A stretch of DNA of 64,000 nt from Planctomycetota bacterium (GCA_016125255.1 WGMD01000014.1:62001-126000); one strand, 5' to 3'; shown: positions 25,350 through 34,385, counted from the stretch's first letter. Numbers and translations: made by a program. The notes: generated by a model from the letters alone, not told the origin.

Positions 25350-25922
25350 ATGTTCCGACGGCTGGCGGTCATCGTGGTGCTGGCAATACTCGGCGGGTGC
25401 GGCTCGCCGTACATCAATCTGCCCGGCGTCGAAGGCGACATGGCGTCGCACGACGTCAACGACATCAACGTCCGCAAGGTCGAAGCCAAGGCGCTGGCCT
25501 ATCTGCTCACGCGCCAGCCGCCGACGGGGCAGTACGCCGTCGCCCTGCCGCCCGGCTCGCTCACCAGCACGTACAACCAAGTCCTCGCGGCCGTGCCCGC
25601 CGGCGGCGACCGCGTCACCGACGCCGACGCCACGATCCCCGTCTATCGCGTCGCGCAGGTGCAGGTGCGCGGCCTGAGCGGTCAGGTCGATATCATCCGC
25701 CCCGTCGGCGACGGGCAGCGCGAGGAGCTTTACAGCGTGTTCCTCGAAACCGACATCGACGGCTGGTACGCCGCGGGCGGCAAACTCTGGCATGTGCCCG
25801 TCGATCAGGCCCTGGCTCTGGCGCGCTTCGAGCAGCCCAAGCCCGACAAGGAATCCGAGCCAGCCCCCGCTCAGCCCGCCGAGTCGCCGACGACGCCCGA
25901 GCCGGCCCCGCAGAGCAAATGA
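25350..25922 (+). CDS. Putative lipoprotein of unknown function
   Basis: 190 aa starting MFRRLAVIVVLAILGGCGSP, with an LGGC lipobox. AAGGAG lies 8 nt before the ATG at 25350, which decides the start over 25320. The body has a short beta-rich region (YRVAQVQVRGLSGQVDIIRP) and a Pro/Ala/Glu-rich tail. No family recognised. Confidence 0.7.
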   Translation: MFRRLAVIVVLAILGGCGSPYINLPGVEGDMASHDVNDINVRKVEAKALAYLLTRQPPTGQYAVALPPGSLTSTYNQVLAAVPAGGDRVTDADATIPVYRVAQVQVRGLSGQVDIIRPVGDGQREELYSVFLETDIDGWYAAGGKLWHVPVDQALALARFEQPKPDKESEPAPAQPAESPTTPEPAPQSK

Positions 25923-26056
25923 TCCCCATCGCCCGAGCAGTTCACGCGAGGTTTCGTCAGCGTACGGTGCGCGAAGTTGGTTAATGTACATCAGAGGTCC
26001 CAATGCCTTCTGACACCGGCGAACCATGATCCGCAACCGCGGACGAACGCCGCCGC

Positions 26057-26863
26057 TCACTCCGCGGTGTTGAGTGCCCAGTTGAAGGGCTGCCATGTGA
26101 TGAGCGGCTTGTCCTTGCCGGCGACGAGCGTCGCCAGCGGCGAATTGGGGTCGGCGTAGAGCGCGATGAACCCGAGCGTCCCGCCGAAGGGCGGCTTGGC
26201 GAAGTCCTCCTTGAACCAGTCAAAGAGCGGCGAGGCCAGGAGCGTCGGCCCGAGCACCGAGATGTGTACGCCATCGTTGACGAAGCGCTCGGACTGATCG
26301 TTGAGCTGATCATCGAGCCGGTCGGCTGTGTAGGCGTCGCGCCGCAGGGGCGGTGAGCCCATCGCGCCGTACACGAGCGCCATGTGTATGCGCGCATCGC
26401 CCAGCGGGCGGATCCACCGATCGCGCAGATTGTCGAGCGTGATGGTTTCGCCGATGACGGTGAACTCCTGCTTGTCGAAGAATCCCTTGCCGGGATTGAC
26501 CGACGCACCGGCCCTGCGGTCGGCGATCGCCCGGAGCACCATCAGGTTGTACGCATTGATCAGATACGAGAGCCGGCGGGCATTGGTGTCAAAGTGACGC
26601 GTCTCCGCGACGGTCTGCACCAGCTTGCCCAGCGCTTCGCGCTCGCCCGCCAGGGCTTTGTAGTCGACCAGCCCCCGCTGTTTGGTCACAATCTTGCCAA
26701 GCAGGGTTTCGTAGTCGCGATTGAACTGATTGATGGCGGCGATGTCGTCGGAGTAGTCGTTGCGCGCGCCCTGCGGCGGAAGGGGCCTCGGCGGCGGCGA
26801 ACCGGCGCAGGCACATAGCATCGCAATGATCAGGCCGACCGCAATGAAACGCATCGATGACAT
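26057..26863 (-). CDS. DUF547 lipoprotein
   Basis: 268-aa protein with a lipoprotein signal (MRFIAVGLIIAMLCACAGSP) and a DUF547 domain. Diagnostic segments are RLSYLINAYNLMVLRAI, TLDNLRDRWI, DARIHMALVYGAMGSPPLR and the ALYADPNSP tail. DUF547 proteins are widespread in envelope contexts; their activity is unknown. The start at 26863 or 26854 is nearly equivalent. It follows the lipoprotein gene at 26872 on the same strand and probably shares its promoter. Confidence 0.78.
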   Translation of the reverse strand: MSSMRFIAVGLIIAMLCACAGSPPPRPLPPQGARNDYSDDIAAINQFNRDYETLLGKIVTKQRGLVDYKALAGEREALGKLVQTVAETRHFDTNARRLSYLINAYNLMVLRAIADRRAGASVNPGKGFFDKQEFTVIGETITLDNLRDRWIRPLGDARIHMALVYGAMGSPPLRRDAYTADRLDDQLNDQSERFVNDGVHISVLGPTLLASPLFDWFKEDFAKPPFGGTLGFIALYADPNSPLATLVAGKDKPLITWQPFNWALNTAE

Positions 26864-26871
26864 CCGCACGA

Positions 26872-27360
26872 TCAGGGCTCGGGGGTGTGAACGATCTTGC
26901 ACGGCGGGGTGACGACGACGGCGGCGGGCGACAGCGCCATGTCGATGCCCGCCTTCGTCCCGGCGATGAAGAGGTTGGCGGGGTCTTCACACGTGAACGG
27001 ATACCGCGCGCCGGCGGTGGCGAGCGTCGCCTGAATTTCCGAATCACCGTCCATGCGCAAAGGCGAGGGCCGGGCCGAGCCGAGCAGCCATTCGCCCGTC
27101 AGCGACTGCGCCCCGAAGTAGTCGGGGTGATGCGGGACGCCGTCGCCGGCCGGGGCGACCGTGATCGCCTCCCAGTGGGAGCGGTCGGCGCCATTGAGCG
27201 AAGAAGCGCCCGCGCCCGGGCCGGCCGGGCCGCCGCTGGGCGGTTCCTGGAAAATCGGCGTCGACTGCTTGTTGATCTCGTAGTTCTGGTTCTCGCCCGC
27301 GCAGCCCGCCCAGAACGCCAGCGTCATCCACAAAAACAACCACGCCACTTTGTACCACAT
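26872..27360 (-). CDS. Putative lipoprotein of unknown function
   Basis: 162 aa beginning MWYKVAWLFLWMTLAFWAGC (lipobox ending in Cys20). The ATG at 27360 has GGAG 10 nt upstream and lies about 50 nt from a good promoter. The body is polar with no recognised domain. Eight nucleotides separate it from the DUF547 gene, so the two form an operon. Confidence 0.68.
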   Translation of the reverse strand: MWYKVAWLFLWMTLAFWAGCAGENQNYEINKQSTPIFQEPPSGGPAGPGAGASSLNGADRSHWEAITVAPAGDGVPHHPDYFGAQSLTGEWLLGSARPSPLRMDGDSEIQATLATAGARYPFTCEDPANLFIAGTKAGIDMALSPAAVVVTPPCKIVHTPEP

Positions 27361-27418
27361 AAAACTGCGTCTCCAGACTGATTCGCCCTTCTCCCAAAAG
27401 AGCGGAACACCGGCGGCG

Positions 27419-27446
27419 ATTATACCACAAACCCCGGCTGCGCCAA
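27419..27446 (-). promoter_or_regulatory. Sigma-70-type promoter for the lipoprotein/DUF547 operon
   Basis: On the minus strand, TTGGCG (27441-27446), a 16-nt spacer and an exact TATAAT (27419-27424), placing transcription start about 50 nt before the lipoprotein ATG. Confidence 0.55.
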
Positions 27447-27581
27447 TGATAAAATGAACCGCGCCAACGCCCGGCAATTCCCGAAATCGCCACGAATTTT
27501 TTTCATTTTCCATGTAGACATCCCCCCCGCCCCGGCGACCTGTCTATAGACCGGCCCCGAGGCGGCGAATGAGGCATTTCC

Positions 27582-28103
27582 ATGAGTCTGGATCAGAACA
27601 CCGTCCTGCGAATCCTGATGCGCGAGCGCGTGCGGCTCTACGCCTACACCTGGTCCATCGTTCGCGATCAGCATCTGGCCGAGGACGTGTTTCAGGAAGT
27701 GTCCATTCTCGTGATGGACAAGCGGGAGGAATTGCGCGACGCCGCCGCCCTGCCGACCTGGCTTCTGCGGGCGTCGCGCCACAAGGCGCTTCAGGCCGCC
27801 CGCTCCCGCCGGCGTGATCCGCTGGTCTTCGACGAGGCGGCGATGCAGCGGCTGGATCGGCTCTGGGAAAAGCGCGACGACGTGGAGGACACCATCGCGG
27901 CGCTGCGCCAATGTCTGAGCGAGTTGACGCCCTACGCCCGACGGATCGTTCAGCTTCGCTATGCCGAGGGATTGAGCGGCGAGGCGTTGGCGCGGAAACT
28001 CGATCGCAAGGTGCGCACGACGTACATGGCCCTGACGCGCATTCACAATGCGCTGGCCGAGTGCGTTCAGCGTCGGATGCGACAGGGAGGGGCCGATGCC
28101 TGA
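27582..28103 (+). CDS. ECF sigma-70 family factor, cassette 3
   Basis: 173-aa ECF sigma factor. Region 2 is IVRDQHLAEDVFQEVSILVM and region 4 is LTPYARRIVQLRYAEGLSGEALARKLDRKVRTTYMALTRIH. GAGG precedes the ATG at 27582. It overlaps the next gene by 8 nt. It is more divergent from the other two factors than they are from each other. Confidence 0.87.
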   Translation: MSLDQNTVLRILMRERVRLYAYTWSIVRDQHLAEDVFQEVSILVMDKREELRDAAALPTWLLRASRHKALQAARSRRRDPLVFDEAAMQRLDRLWEKRDDVEDTIAALRQCLSELTPYARRIVQLRYAEGLSGEALARKLDRKVRTTYMALTRIHNALAECVQRRMRQGGADA

Positions 28104-29613
28104 ACTGCCGCTTTTTGATGAGACGATGAGCGATGACGATCCACTGACCGATCTGGCGCTGCGCTACATCGACGATCAGCTTGACGCCGAGGCGTTCGCG
28201 CAGCTCAACGCCCTGCTCGCGGCCGACGACGCGGCGTGCGAACGGTTCATCGCCCTGTGCATTCATGCACGGGCTCTGGCCGAGCCGCTCAATGAGGCGT
28301 TGAGCGAGGACGAACCGGAGGCGGTCGTCGGGCGCGTGGGATCGACGACCTGGCGGCGCGGGGCATGGGCGGCGGCGGCGATCGCATTGGTCGCGGCACT
28401 GACGGCGATAATGTTCCATGCCCGCACAAACGACCGGCCGATCGCGGGCGCGCCCCGGGCGGTGGCGCTCCTTTCGGATCAGTCGGCCGATGCGCGATTC
28501 GACGACGCGATGCCGTCGCTCGGCGGCGACGTGCTGCCGGGGGAGATCCGTCTTTCGCGCGGTACGGCCCAGTTGATGTTCCGCGGCGGCGCGGTGGTCG
28601 ATCTGCGCGGCCCTTGCGACTTCGCCGCCCTCGCGCCCGGCCGGGGACGGCTCACGCACGGGTCGCTCGAAGCGTATGTCCCCGAACCGGCGCGCGGATT
28701 CGTGATCGAAGCCGCCAACGCCGTCGTCACCGATCTTGGCACGCGCTTCTCGCTCGACGCTGACGAGGATCAGATTCGCCGGGTCGACGTGCTCGAAGGC
28801 AGCGTGCGGCTGGACGCCGGCTCCGATCATCGCATGCTCACAGCCGGTCTCCGCGCCGATGTGAACGGTACGGCGATCGGGCGCATCGCTTCGCTGGCCG
28901 AGGTGGATCGACCGGCCTGGCGGCGCTATTTGCAGCTCAATGTGCTCAAGGACGAAGCGGGCTTCGCGGCGTTCGCATTCGACGGGGGCGTGGACCCGCT
29001 CGTCGGTCCGGAGGCGAAGATCGTCGGCAACGTCGCGGCCGCACCCGACCGGTTCGGGCATCAACGGGGCGCGATTGCGCTCGATGGCGCGACGGCGATC
29101 GCGCTGGACACGAGCTGGCCCGCCGGCGACTTCACCGCGGCGGTGTGGGTCCGGCCCGAGGCGATCGGGCGGATGATGTACATCGTCGGCACGCAGATTT
29201 CCGCCGACCCGCACGCGCGATTCCTGCGATTGTCCGACGACGGTCGCCCGCAGTTCACGATGATTCCCGACCCGGCGAAGATTCACGAAGCCGTCGCGCG
29301 GCCCTTAAGCGTCGGGCAGTGGGTCCACCTCGCCGTCACCTTCGCCGCGCAGACGCCGACCTTCGGCCAGCTCACGCTCTTCGTCAACGGCCGCCCCGCC
29401 CAGTCGATCTTCATCACCGGTGACACGACGCGCACTGATCGCATCGCCAACATGAAGATCGGCGCCCGGCCGGATCAGCCCGATCAGTACCGCTTCCGCG
29501 GGGACCTCGATGATCTGATTCTCATTAAACGCGCCATGAGCGAAGAGCAGGTGCTCGATCTGTACAACGCCTCGCGTCCCCGCCCGACCTCAGAACAAGG
29601 AGACACGCCATGA
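28096..29613 (+). CDS. FecR-like regulator with LamG-like ectodomain, cassette 3
   Basis: 505-aa single-pass membrane protein. The N-terminal anti-sigma-like helices (LALRYIDDQLDAEAFAQLNA) are followed by a membrane segment (89-107) and a FecR domain (GAVVDLRGPCDFAALAPGRG, VVTDLGTRFSLDADEDQIR). The C-terminal concanavalin/LamG-type domain (about 290-500) has WVRPEAIGRMMYIVG, VGQWVHLAVTF, LTLFVNGRP and GDLDDLILIKRAMSEEQV. The exported protein encoded next also starts with a LamG-type domain. Translational overlap exists on both sides (ATG..TGA, ATGA). Confidence 0.83.
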   Translation: MPELPLFDETMSDDDPLTDLALRYIDDQLDAEAFAQLNALLAADDAACERFIALCIHARALAEPLNEALSEDEPEAVVGRVGSTTWRRGAWAAAAIALVAALTAIMFHARTNDRPIAGAPRAVALLSDQSADARFDDAMPSLGGDVLPGEIRLSRGTAQLMFRGGAVVDLRGPCDFAALAPGRGRLTHGSLEAYVPEPARGFVIEAANAVVTDLGTRFSLDADEDQIRRVDVLEGSVRLDAGSDHRMLTAGLRADVNGTAIGRIASLAEVDRPAWRRYLQLNVLKDEAGFAAFAFDGGVDPLVGPEAKIVGNVAAAPDRFGHQRGAIALDGATAIALDTSWPAGDFTAAVWVRPEAIGRMMYIVGTQISADPHARFLRLSDDGRPQFTMIPDPAKIHEAVARPLSVGQWVHLAVTFAAQTPTFGQLTLFVNGRPAQSIFITGDTTRTDRIANMKIGARPDQPDQYRFRGDLDDLILIKRAMSEEQVLDLYNASRPRPTSEQGDTP

Positions 29614-31187
29614 GATTGTCCGCACGTTTCGCCCTCGCCGCCGCCGTCTGTCTGACCGCCGCGCCGGCCCTGCGCGCCGATGTCGCGCCTTACACGACCG
29701 ACGCCAACACGCTGCATCTTTATCATCTCAATGAGTCGAACGTCCCCGCCGTCGACTCCGGCTCCGGCACGCCCATCAACTTCGACTCCAAAGGCACACT
29801 CTCGAGCTTCGTCACCGGCTTCTTCGGCAACGCCGTGTCGATCGGACCCGCCGATTCGTCGATTTCCGCCGCGGGGCTCATTCAATCGCTGGGTCCGGGC
29901 AACACGAGCACGCCCGCCGCGTGGCAGGGAGCCGACGGCGCGTTCACCTATGACATGCTCATCAGGACTTCGTCGATCAGCAACGGCGATGAAATCCAAC
30001 TGCTCACCAAGCAGGATGACATCGCCGCATACTTCCAGTTCCGCATCAACGGCGGAAACCTCCAGTTCGTCAAAGCCACCGGCACCGTCGACACCGCCAC
30101 CGCCGTGATCCCCACCACGGGCAAGGACGCCTTCGTCGCCGACGAATGGTTCCATGTCGCCGTCTCTTACAACGGCGACCCGTCCGACCCGCAGGGCGTC
30201 AAACTCTACTGGACCCGCGCCGCGCCCGGCGTCACCCGCGCGAACCTCATCGGCGTCGACGGCCTCAACGCCGACGTGACCAGCGGAACCGCCAATCGCA
30301 CCGTGCTGGGCAATCGCTTCAACGGCTCGGGCGAGAACCTGCCCGGCACCATCGATGAAGTCCGCGCCTCGAGCGTCGCGCGAACCGCCGATCAGTTCGT
30401 GTTCTCCAAGAATCTCGCCCTGCCGATCATCCTCACCGACAATTTCACCAGCGTGACCTCGGGCATCAATGACAACCTCGCCGCGCGCCAGACCGGCCTC
30501 GCCGCCGTGACCAACTACTCCACCGGCGGGTCCACCAGTGCGACGATCGTCAACAATCAGGTGTTCTTCGACCCGGCCGGTTCGATGACGATCTCGCCCG
30601 ATCTGAATCTCGCCGCCGGCGCCGCCGCCGCGCTCATCGCCGCACAGGGCGGTTTCGTCGTCGATTTCGATGTCAACCCGGTGTCCGATGCCTCCGATAC
30701 CGGCACGAACACCAACTGGTTCGCCCTCAGCTTCGGCCACACCAGCGCCAGCCGCACCACCGGCAACGCCACCGCCGCGGTCACCAGCGGGTCCGCCGAC
30801 TTCGGCATCCTCTTCCGCGACAATGGCAAGTACCAGACCTTCGACAACGGCGTCAACAAGATCAACGACCTGATCTTCGACGCCAACCCCGTCGCCACCG
30901 AAACCTACAACATCCGCATCGTCGTCATGACCGCCAACGCCAACAGCGGCACCGGCGCGGTCGTCTACGCCTTCGTCAACGGCGTCATGATCGACCTGGA
31001 CCCCTCGGCCGCGTTCGGCGGGTACGCCTTCACATGGGACACCGACGGCTCCAACTTCCTGGCGCTCGAAGCGCGTAACAACGATGCGGTGTTCGACAAC
31101 CTCGTCATCGCCGCCGTCCCGACCCCCGCCGCCCTGCCCGCGGGATTGGCGCTGATGACGCTCATCACGGTGCGCCGACGCAAATGA
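29610..31187 (+). CDS. Exported LamG-like [13 protein letters not shown] protein, cassette 3
   Basis: 525-aa secreted protein. Signal peptide [20 protein letters not shown]; LamG/concanavalin-like domain (about 25-265) with [28 protein letters not shown] and [14 protein letters not shown]; then a second beta-rich domain (~270-500). The tail is [20 protein letters not shown] followed by RK. GGAG precedes the ATG, which overlaps the FecR stop. Probably surface-anchored or secreted through a CTERM sorting system. Confidence 0.8.
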   Translation: MRLSARFALAAAVCLTAAPALRADVAPYTTDANTLHLYHLNESNVPAVDSGSGTPINFDSKGTLSSFVTGFFGNAVSIGPADSSISAAGLIQSLGPGNTSTPAAWQGADGAFTYDMLIRTSSISNGDEIQLLTKQDDIAAYFQFRINGGNLQFVKATGTVDTATAVIPTTGKDAFVADEWFHVAVSYNGDPSDPQGVKLYWTRAAPGVTRANLIGVDGLNADVTSGTANRTVLGNRFNGSGENLPGTIDEVRASSVARTADQFVFSKNLALPIILTDNFTSVTSGINDNLAARQTGLAAVTNYSTGGSTSATIVNNQVFFDPAGSMTISPDLNLAAGAAAALIAAQGGFVVDFDVNPVSDASDTGTNTNWFALSFGHTSASRTTGNATAAVTSGSADFGILFRDNGKYQTFDNGVNKINDLIFDANPVATETYNIRIVVMTANANSGTGAVVYAFVNGVMIDLDPSAAFGGYAFTWDTDGSNFLALEARNNDAVFDNLVIAAVPTPAALPAGLALMTLITVRRRK

Positions 31188-32071
31188 CACAGACGATGCA
31201 ACATCACGAAACGCATTTTGCGGCGGGGCTTGCCCCGCGCGGCCAAGTGCGCATGCCGCGCGGGGCATGCCCCGCCGCTAAATGGCGCGCTCGATGCCGA
31301 CATGGTTTCACCCTTATCGAGCTGCTCGTCGTCGTCGCCATCATCGCCCTGCTCATTTCGATTCTGTTGCCTTCGCTCAACAAAGCGCGCGCGGTGTCCA
31401 AGCGCGTGGCGTGTCTGGCGACGACGCATCAGTGGACGATTGCGTGGACCGCGTACACCGTCGACTGGCGCGGCGGGCTTTTCGACTACATCCTGCAGCG
31501 TCCGGACCATCAGATCTGGACCGGCGTCCTGCGCAAGTACTACAACGATTCGACCGGGTTGCTGATCTGTCCCAGCACGCTCAACCCCCCGCCCCCCGAA
31601 GGCGTCGGCAATACCGGCATCCCCGGCGTCCGGATGGGCACGGCGACCATGACGTGGAGCGAGCAACGCCCCGGCTATAAACCCGGTGATCCGTACATGA
31701 CCGCCAGCTACGGCTACAACGTCAATCTCTGCCCCAACGCCGCGTACGGCCTCCCGGCCAATCGGTATCAGGGCGTCAATGCCATCCGCCAGCCGTCGAT
31801 CACCCCCATCCTCGGCGACAGCACATGGCGATCGGCCGCACCCGGCGATGTCGGCACGCTCAAGATCTTCCCGACCAATCTCGACAACCCCGAGTCCGCC
31901 ACCGTCGCGTCGATGGACATGGCGTATCGCTGGGTCAGTAACCGTCACACCGACGCCACCAACATCGCCTTCGTCGACGGCCACTCCGCGCCGGTCCCGC
32001 TCGTGGAGGTCTGGGCGCTCAAATGGCACCGCAACTACGACACCACCACCCCCGTCAGCGGCGCTCCCTGA
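31184..32071 (+). CDS. Prepilin-type H-X9-DG protein, cassette 3
   Basis: 295-aa pseudopilin-like protein. [20 protein letters not shown] follows a long leader (about 41 residues) largely encoded by a G/C palindrome. The C-terminal [12 protein letters not shown] is a perfect H-X9-DG match. It overlaps the exported-protein stop (ATGA). The ATG at 31184 has no strong ribosome-binding site, so translation is probably coupled. The leader cleavage site is G/F in [12 protein letters not shown]. Confidence 0.82.
   Translation: MTQTMQHHETHFAAGLAPRGQVRMPRGACPAAKWRARCRHGFTLIELLVVVAIIALLISILLPSLNKARAVSKRVACLATTHQWTIAWTAYTVDWRGGLFDYILQRPDHQIWTGVLRKYYNDSTGLLICPSTLNPPPPEGVGNTGIPGVRMGTATMTWSEQRPGYKPGDPYMTASYGYNVNLCPNAAYGLPANRYQGVNAIRQPSITPILGDSTWRSAAPGDVGTLKIFPTNLDNPESATVASMDMAYRWVSNRHTDATNIAFVDGHSAPVPLVEVWALKWHRNYDTTTPVSGAP
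31219..31281. repeat. GCGGCGGGGCTTGCC palindromic repeat in prepilin leader, copy 2
   Basis: Arms TTTGCGGCGGGGCTTGCCCC and GCGCGGGGCATGCCCCGCC, near-identical to 17049-17112 and translated in the same frame (AAGLAPRG...MPRGACPA). Confidence 0.7.
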
Positions 32072-32079
32072 CGATCGAT

Positions 32080-32748
32080 TCAGTATGTCGGTTCATCTTC
32101 ATCGCTCAGTCCGCTCAGTCCGCGCATCGCCTGAGCGATCACTCCTGGATCGAATCCGCGCCGTGCCAATAGCGACCACACGCGCTGCCGCCGCTTGGCC
32201 GGTTCGCAGCGCCGCAGCGCCGCGGACTTGAGTCGCTGCTCCGCCAGTCGGCGGGCTTCGCCGACCGCATCGTGCTCGCCCTCCGCTTCGCGCACCAGCT
32301 TCTCGATGAGCTTGCGCGGCAGGCGTTTGAGCATGAGCTTCTGTTCGATGAGCCGCCGCCCCGCCGGCTTCCGCGCACGGATCGAGGCGATCGCCGACCG
32401 CCCGTACGCCTCGTCATCCAGATAGCGCTTCGCCAAAAGATCCGCCACCAGCGGTTCGATCACCGCGCTCTCATACCCCTTCTGCCGCAGCTTGTTCGCC
32501 AGCTCGCCGCTGGAGTAGTCGCGCCGATTGATCAGCGACAGCGCCTTCCGCCGCGCTTCATCGGTCATCGCCACGCGCCCGACGCGCGCCGCCGTCGCCT
32601 CGTCCCACACATCCCCAACGCGAATCCCCAGCTCCCCCAGATGCTCGATCTTCAGCGTCGCCACCTTCTCCTTGCCGACGCGCACCACGCACCGCAGGGG
32701 ATCGCCTTTGAGCGGTTTGATCGAAGTGATGATCGGTGTGCTATCCAT
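32080..32748 (-). CDS. recX: Regulatory protein RecX
   Basis: 222-aa RecX family protein, a modulator of RecA filaments. Tandem three-helix modules are shown by ARRKALSLINRRDYSSGELANKL, YLDDEAYGRSAIASIRARKP and SLLARRGFDPGVIAQAM. A start at MDSTPIITS (32748) is preferred; the upstream in-frame ATG at 32778 lies in repeat DNA. It converges on the cassette 3 prepilin gene, 8 nt apart. recA is not in the window. Confidence 0.83.
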   Translation of the reverse strand: MDSTPIITSIKPLKGDPLRCVVRVGKEKVATLKIEHLGELGIRVGDVWDEATAARVGRVAMTDEARRKALSLINRRDYSSGELANKLRQKGYESAVIEPLVADLLAKRYLDDEAYGRSAIASIRARKPAGRRLIEQKLMLKRLPRKLIEKLVREAEGEHDAVGEARRLAEQRLKSAALRRCEPAKRRQRVWSLLARRGFDPGVIAQAMRGLSGLSDEDEPTY

Positions 32749-32758
32749 GATTTTCATT

Positions 32759-32832
32759 AACCAATCACCAATACCCAATGCCTAATAGCAAATGCATTGG
32801 TGAATGGTCATCAGGTATTTGCTATTCGTTAA
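32759..32832. repeat. CCAATCACCAATACCCAATG-type repeat with inverted arms
   Basis: AT-richer element upstream of recX. AATAGCAAAT and ATTTGCTATT can pair. It is related in style to the AATGACCAA family but more diverged. Confidence 0.55.
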
Positions 32833-32861
32833 CCGAAGCATAAAACACATCGTCTCCATCC

Positions 32862-33515
32862 TCACTCGACTCCAACCTTCGGACAATCATTCCTCACGAC
32901 ACACTGCTCGCAGTCCGGCTTCCGCGCCTGGCAGGTTCGCCGGCCGTGCCAGATGAGCAGGTGCGAGAGCATCGTCCATTGATCCCGCTCAAAAAGCTTC
33001 ATCAAATCCGGCTCGATCTTCTCTGGGGCCGTGTGCGTGGTCAGCCCCATGCGATGGGCAATGCGTTTGACATGCGTGTCCACCACGACGCCGACGTGCG
33101 TGTCGAATGCGTTGCCGAGCACGACATTCGCCGTCTTCCGCGCGACCCCCGGCAGCTTGAGCAGCTCGTCCATCGTACGCGGCACTTCCCCGCCGAAGTG
33201 GTCGGTGATCATCTTCGCCGCCGCGATCATGTTCCTGGCCTTATTGCGATAAAACCCGCAGGATTTGACGATTTTCTCGACATCCGCCTGTTTGGCCCCC
33301 GCGAGTTGTATTGGTGTGGGGTACTTTTTGAATAGCGCCGGCGTCGTCATGTTCACGCGCTCGTCCGTACACTGGGCCGAGAGAATCGTCGCCATCAGAA
33401 GCTCGTACGCATCGTGATGCTCCAGGGCGCATTTCGCTTCGGGGATCGTCTTTTGAAGCGCGTGATAAATGCGCTGAGCGCGGGCGGATTTAGCGGTCTG
33501 TGTTTCCCTGGGCAT
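32862..33515 (-). CDS. nth: Endonuclease III
   Basis: 217-aa DNA glycosylase/AP lyase for oxidised pyrimidines in base-excision repair. The helix-hairpin-helix LPGVARKTANVVLG carries the catalytic Lys127, and VVVDTHVKR carries Asp146. The four Cys of the iron-sulfur loop are at 195, 202, 205 and 211 (C-x6-C-x2-C-x5-C). Length and motifs are standard. Divergent from the TIM-barrel gene, 36 nt away. Confidence 0.94.
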   Translation of the reverse strand: MPRETQTAKSARAQRIYHALQKTIPEAKCALEHHDAYELLMATILSAQCTDERVNMTTPALFKKYPTPIQLAGAKQADVEKIVKSCGFYRNKARNMIAAAKMITDHFGGEVPRTMDELLKLPGVARKTANVVLGNAFDTHVGVVVDTHVKRIAHRMGLTTHTAPEKIEPDLMKLFERDQWTMLSHLLIWHGRRTCQARKPDCEQCVVRNDCPKVGVE

Positions 33516-33551
33516 GGGCGTGATTGTAACATGGTCATCGGAGCGTGAGCC

Positions 33552-34316
33552 ATGATTGAAATTTCGCCCATCACCAGCGTGACGCTGGCCCCGCTCGTCG
33601 CGGCGGGGTTGTCCGTGCAGCAGGCCGCGGAGCGCGCCGCGTCAGCGGGGTTCCGCAGCGTGCAGCTCTCGGCGGCGGCGAAGGGGCTGCGCCCGCGCGA
33701 ACTGGATCAGCGGGCGCGGCGCGATGTGCTCATGATGCTCAGCCGCGCGGGACTCATGCTCGGAGGCCTCGACCTGATGATCCCCCGCAAGGACTGGACC
33801 GATGCCGCGACGCAGGAGCGGGCGGTCGATGCGGCGCTGGCGGCGATGGGGCTCGCGGCGGACATGGGCCGCGTGCCGCTGAGCATGACGCTGCCGGTGG
33901 GCGACGTGGCGGGCGACATCCGCAAGACGCTGCTCGATGCGGCGGACGGGCGCGGCGTCGTGCTGGCGATTCATGCGGAAGATCAACTCGATGCACTGCT
34001 CGCATGGCTCGACGCGGAGGATCAGCCCGTGCTCGGGGCCGCCCTCGACCCCGCCGCCCTGCTCGCCGCCGACATCGATCCGACCGACGCGATGATGAAA
34101 ATGTCCAAACACGTTCTGATCGCCCGGCTCGATGATTATGCCCGGCCAAGCGTCGCCGGCGCGGGCGGACGCTGCCTCCTCGGCGAAGGCGAACTGGACA
34201 TGGATGCATATCGCGCCGTGATGACAACGCTCCGCCACCTGCGCGGCCTCGTCGTCGAACTGCGCGATTTGCCCGACCCGATCCGCGCGATGCAACACGT
34301 TGCCGGCACCGTTTAG
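33552..34316 (+). CDS. Sugar-phosphate isomerase/epimerase-like TIM-barrel protein
   Basis: 254 aa resembling xylose-isomerase-like/AP-endonuclease family 2 barrels: AAERAASAGFRSVQLS at the first strand, a conserved GVVLAIHAED mid-barrel segment and DPAALLAADIDP. Metal-ligand residues are incomplete by eye, so activity is uncertain. GGAG lies 8 nt before the ATG. The stop codon lies inside a 26-bp perfect hairpin. Confidence 0.6.
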   Translation: MIEISPITSVTLAPLVAAGLSVQQAAERAASAGFRSVQLSAAAKGLRPRELDQRARRDVLMMLSRAGLMLGGLDLMIPRKDWTDAATQERAVDAALAAMGLAADMGRVPLSMTLPVGDVAGDIRKTLLDAADGRGVVLAIHAEDQLDALLAWLDAEDQPVLGAALDPAALLAADIDPTDAMMKMSKHVLIARLDDYARPSVAGAGGRCLLGEGELDMDAYRAVMTTLRHLRGLVVELRDLPDPIRAMQHVAGTV

Positions 34317-34375
34317 CCGCGAGCCGCAGGCGAGCGCGAACGACGGAAAGCGCTCGCCTGCGGCTCGCGGCTAAA
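34312..34375. repeat. Perfect 26-bp inverted repeat spanning a stop codon
   Basis: Arms 34312-34337 and 34350-34375 (TTTAGCCGCGAGCCGCAGGC...) are exact reverse complements with a 12-nt loop. They include the TAG stop of the TIM-barrel gene and lie between convergent genes. It may act as a bidirectional terminator. Confidence 0.8.
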
Positions 34376-34385
34376 CGGGGCGCCG

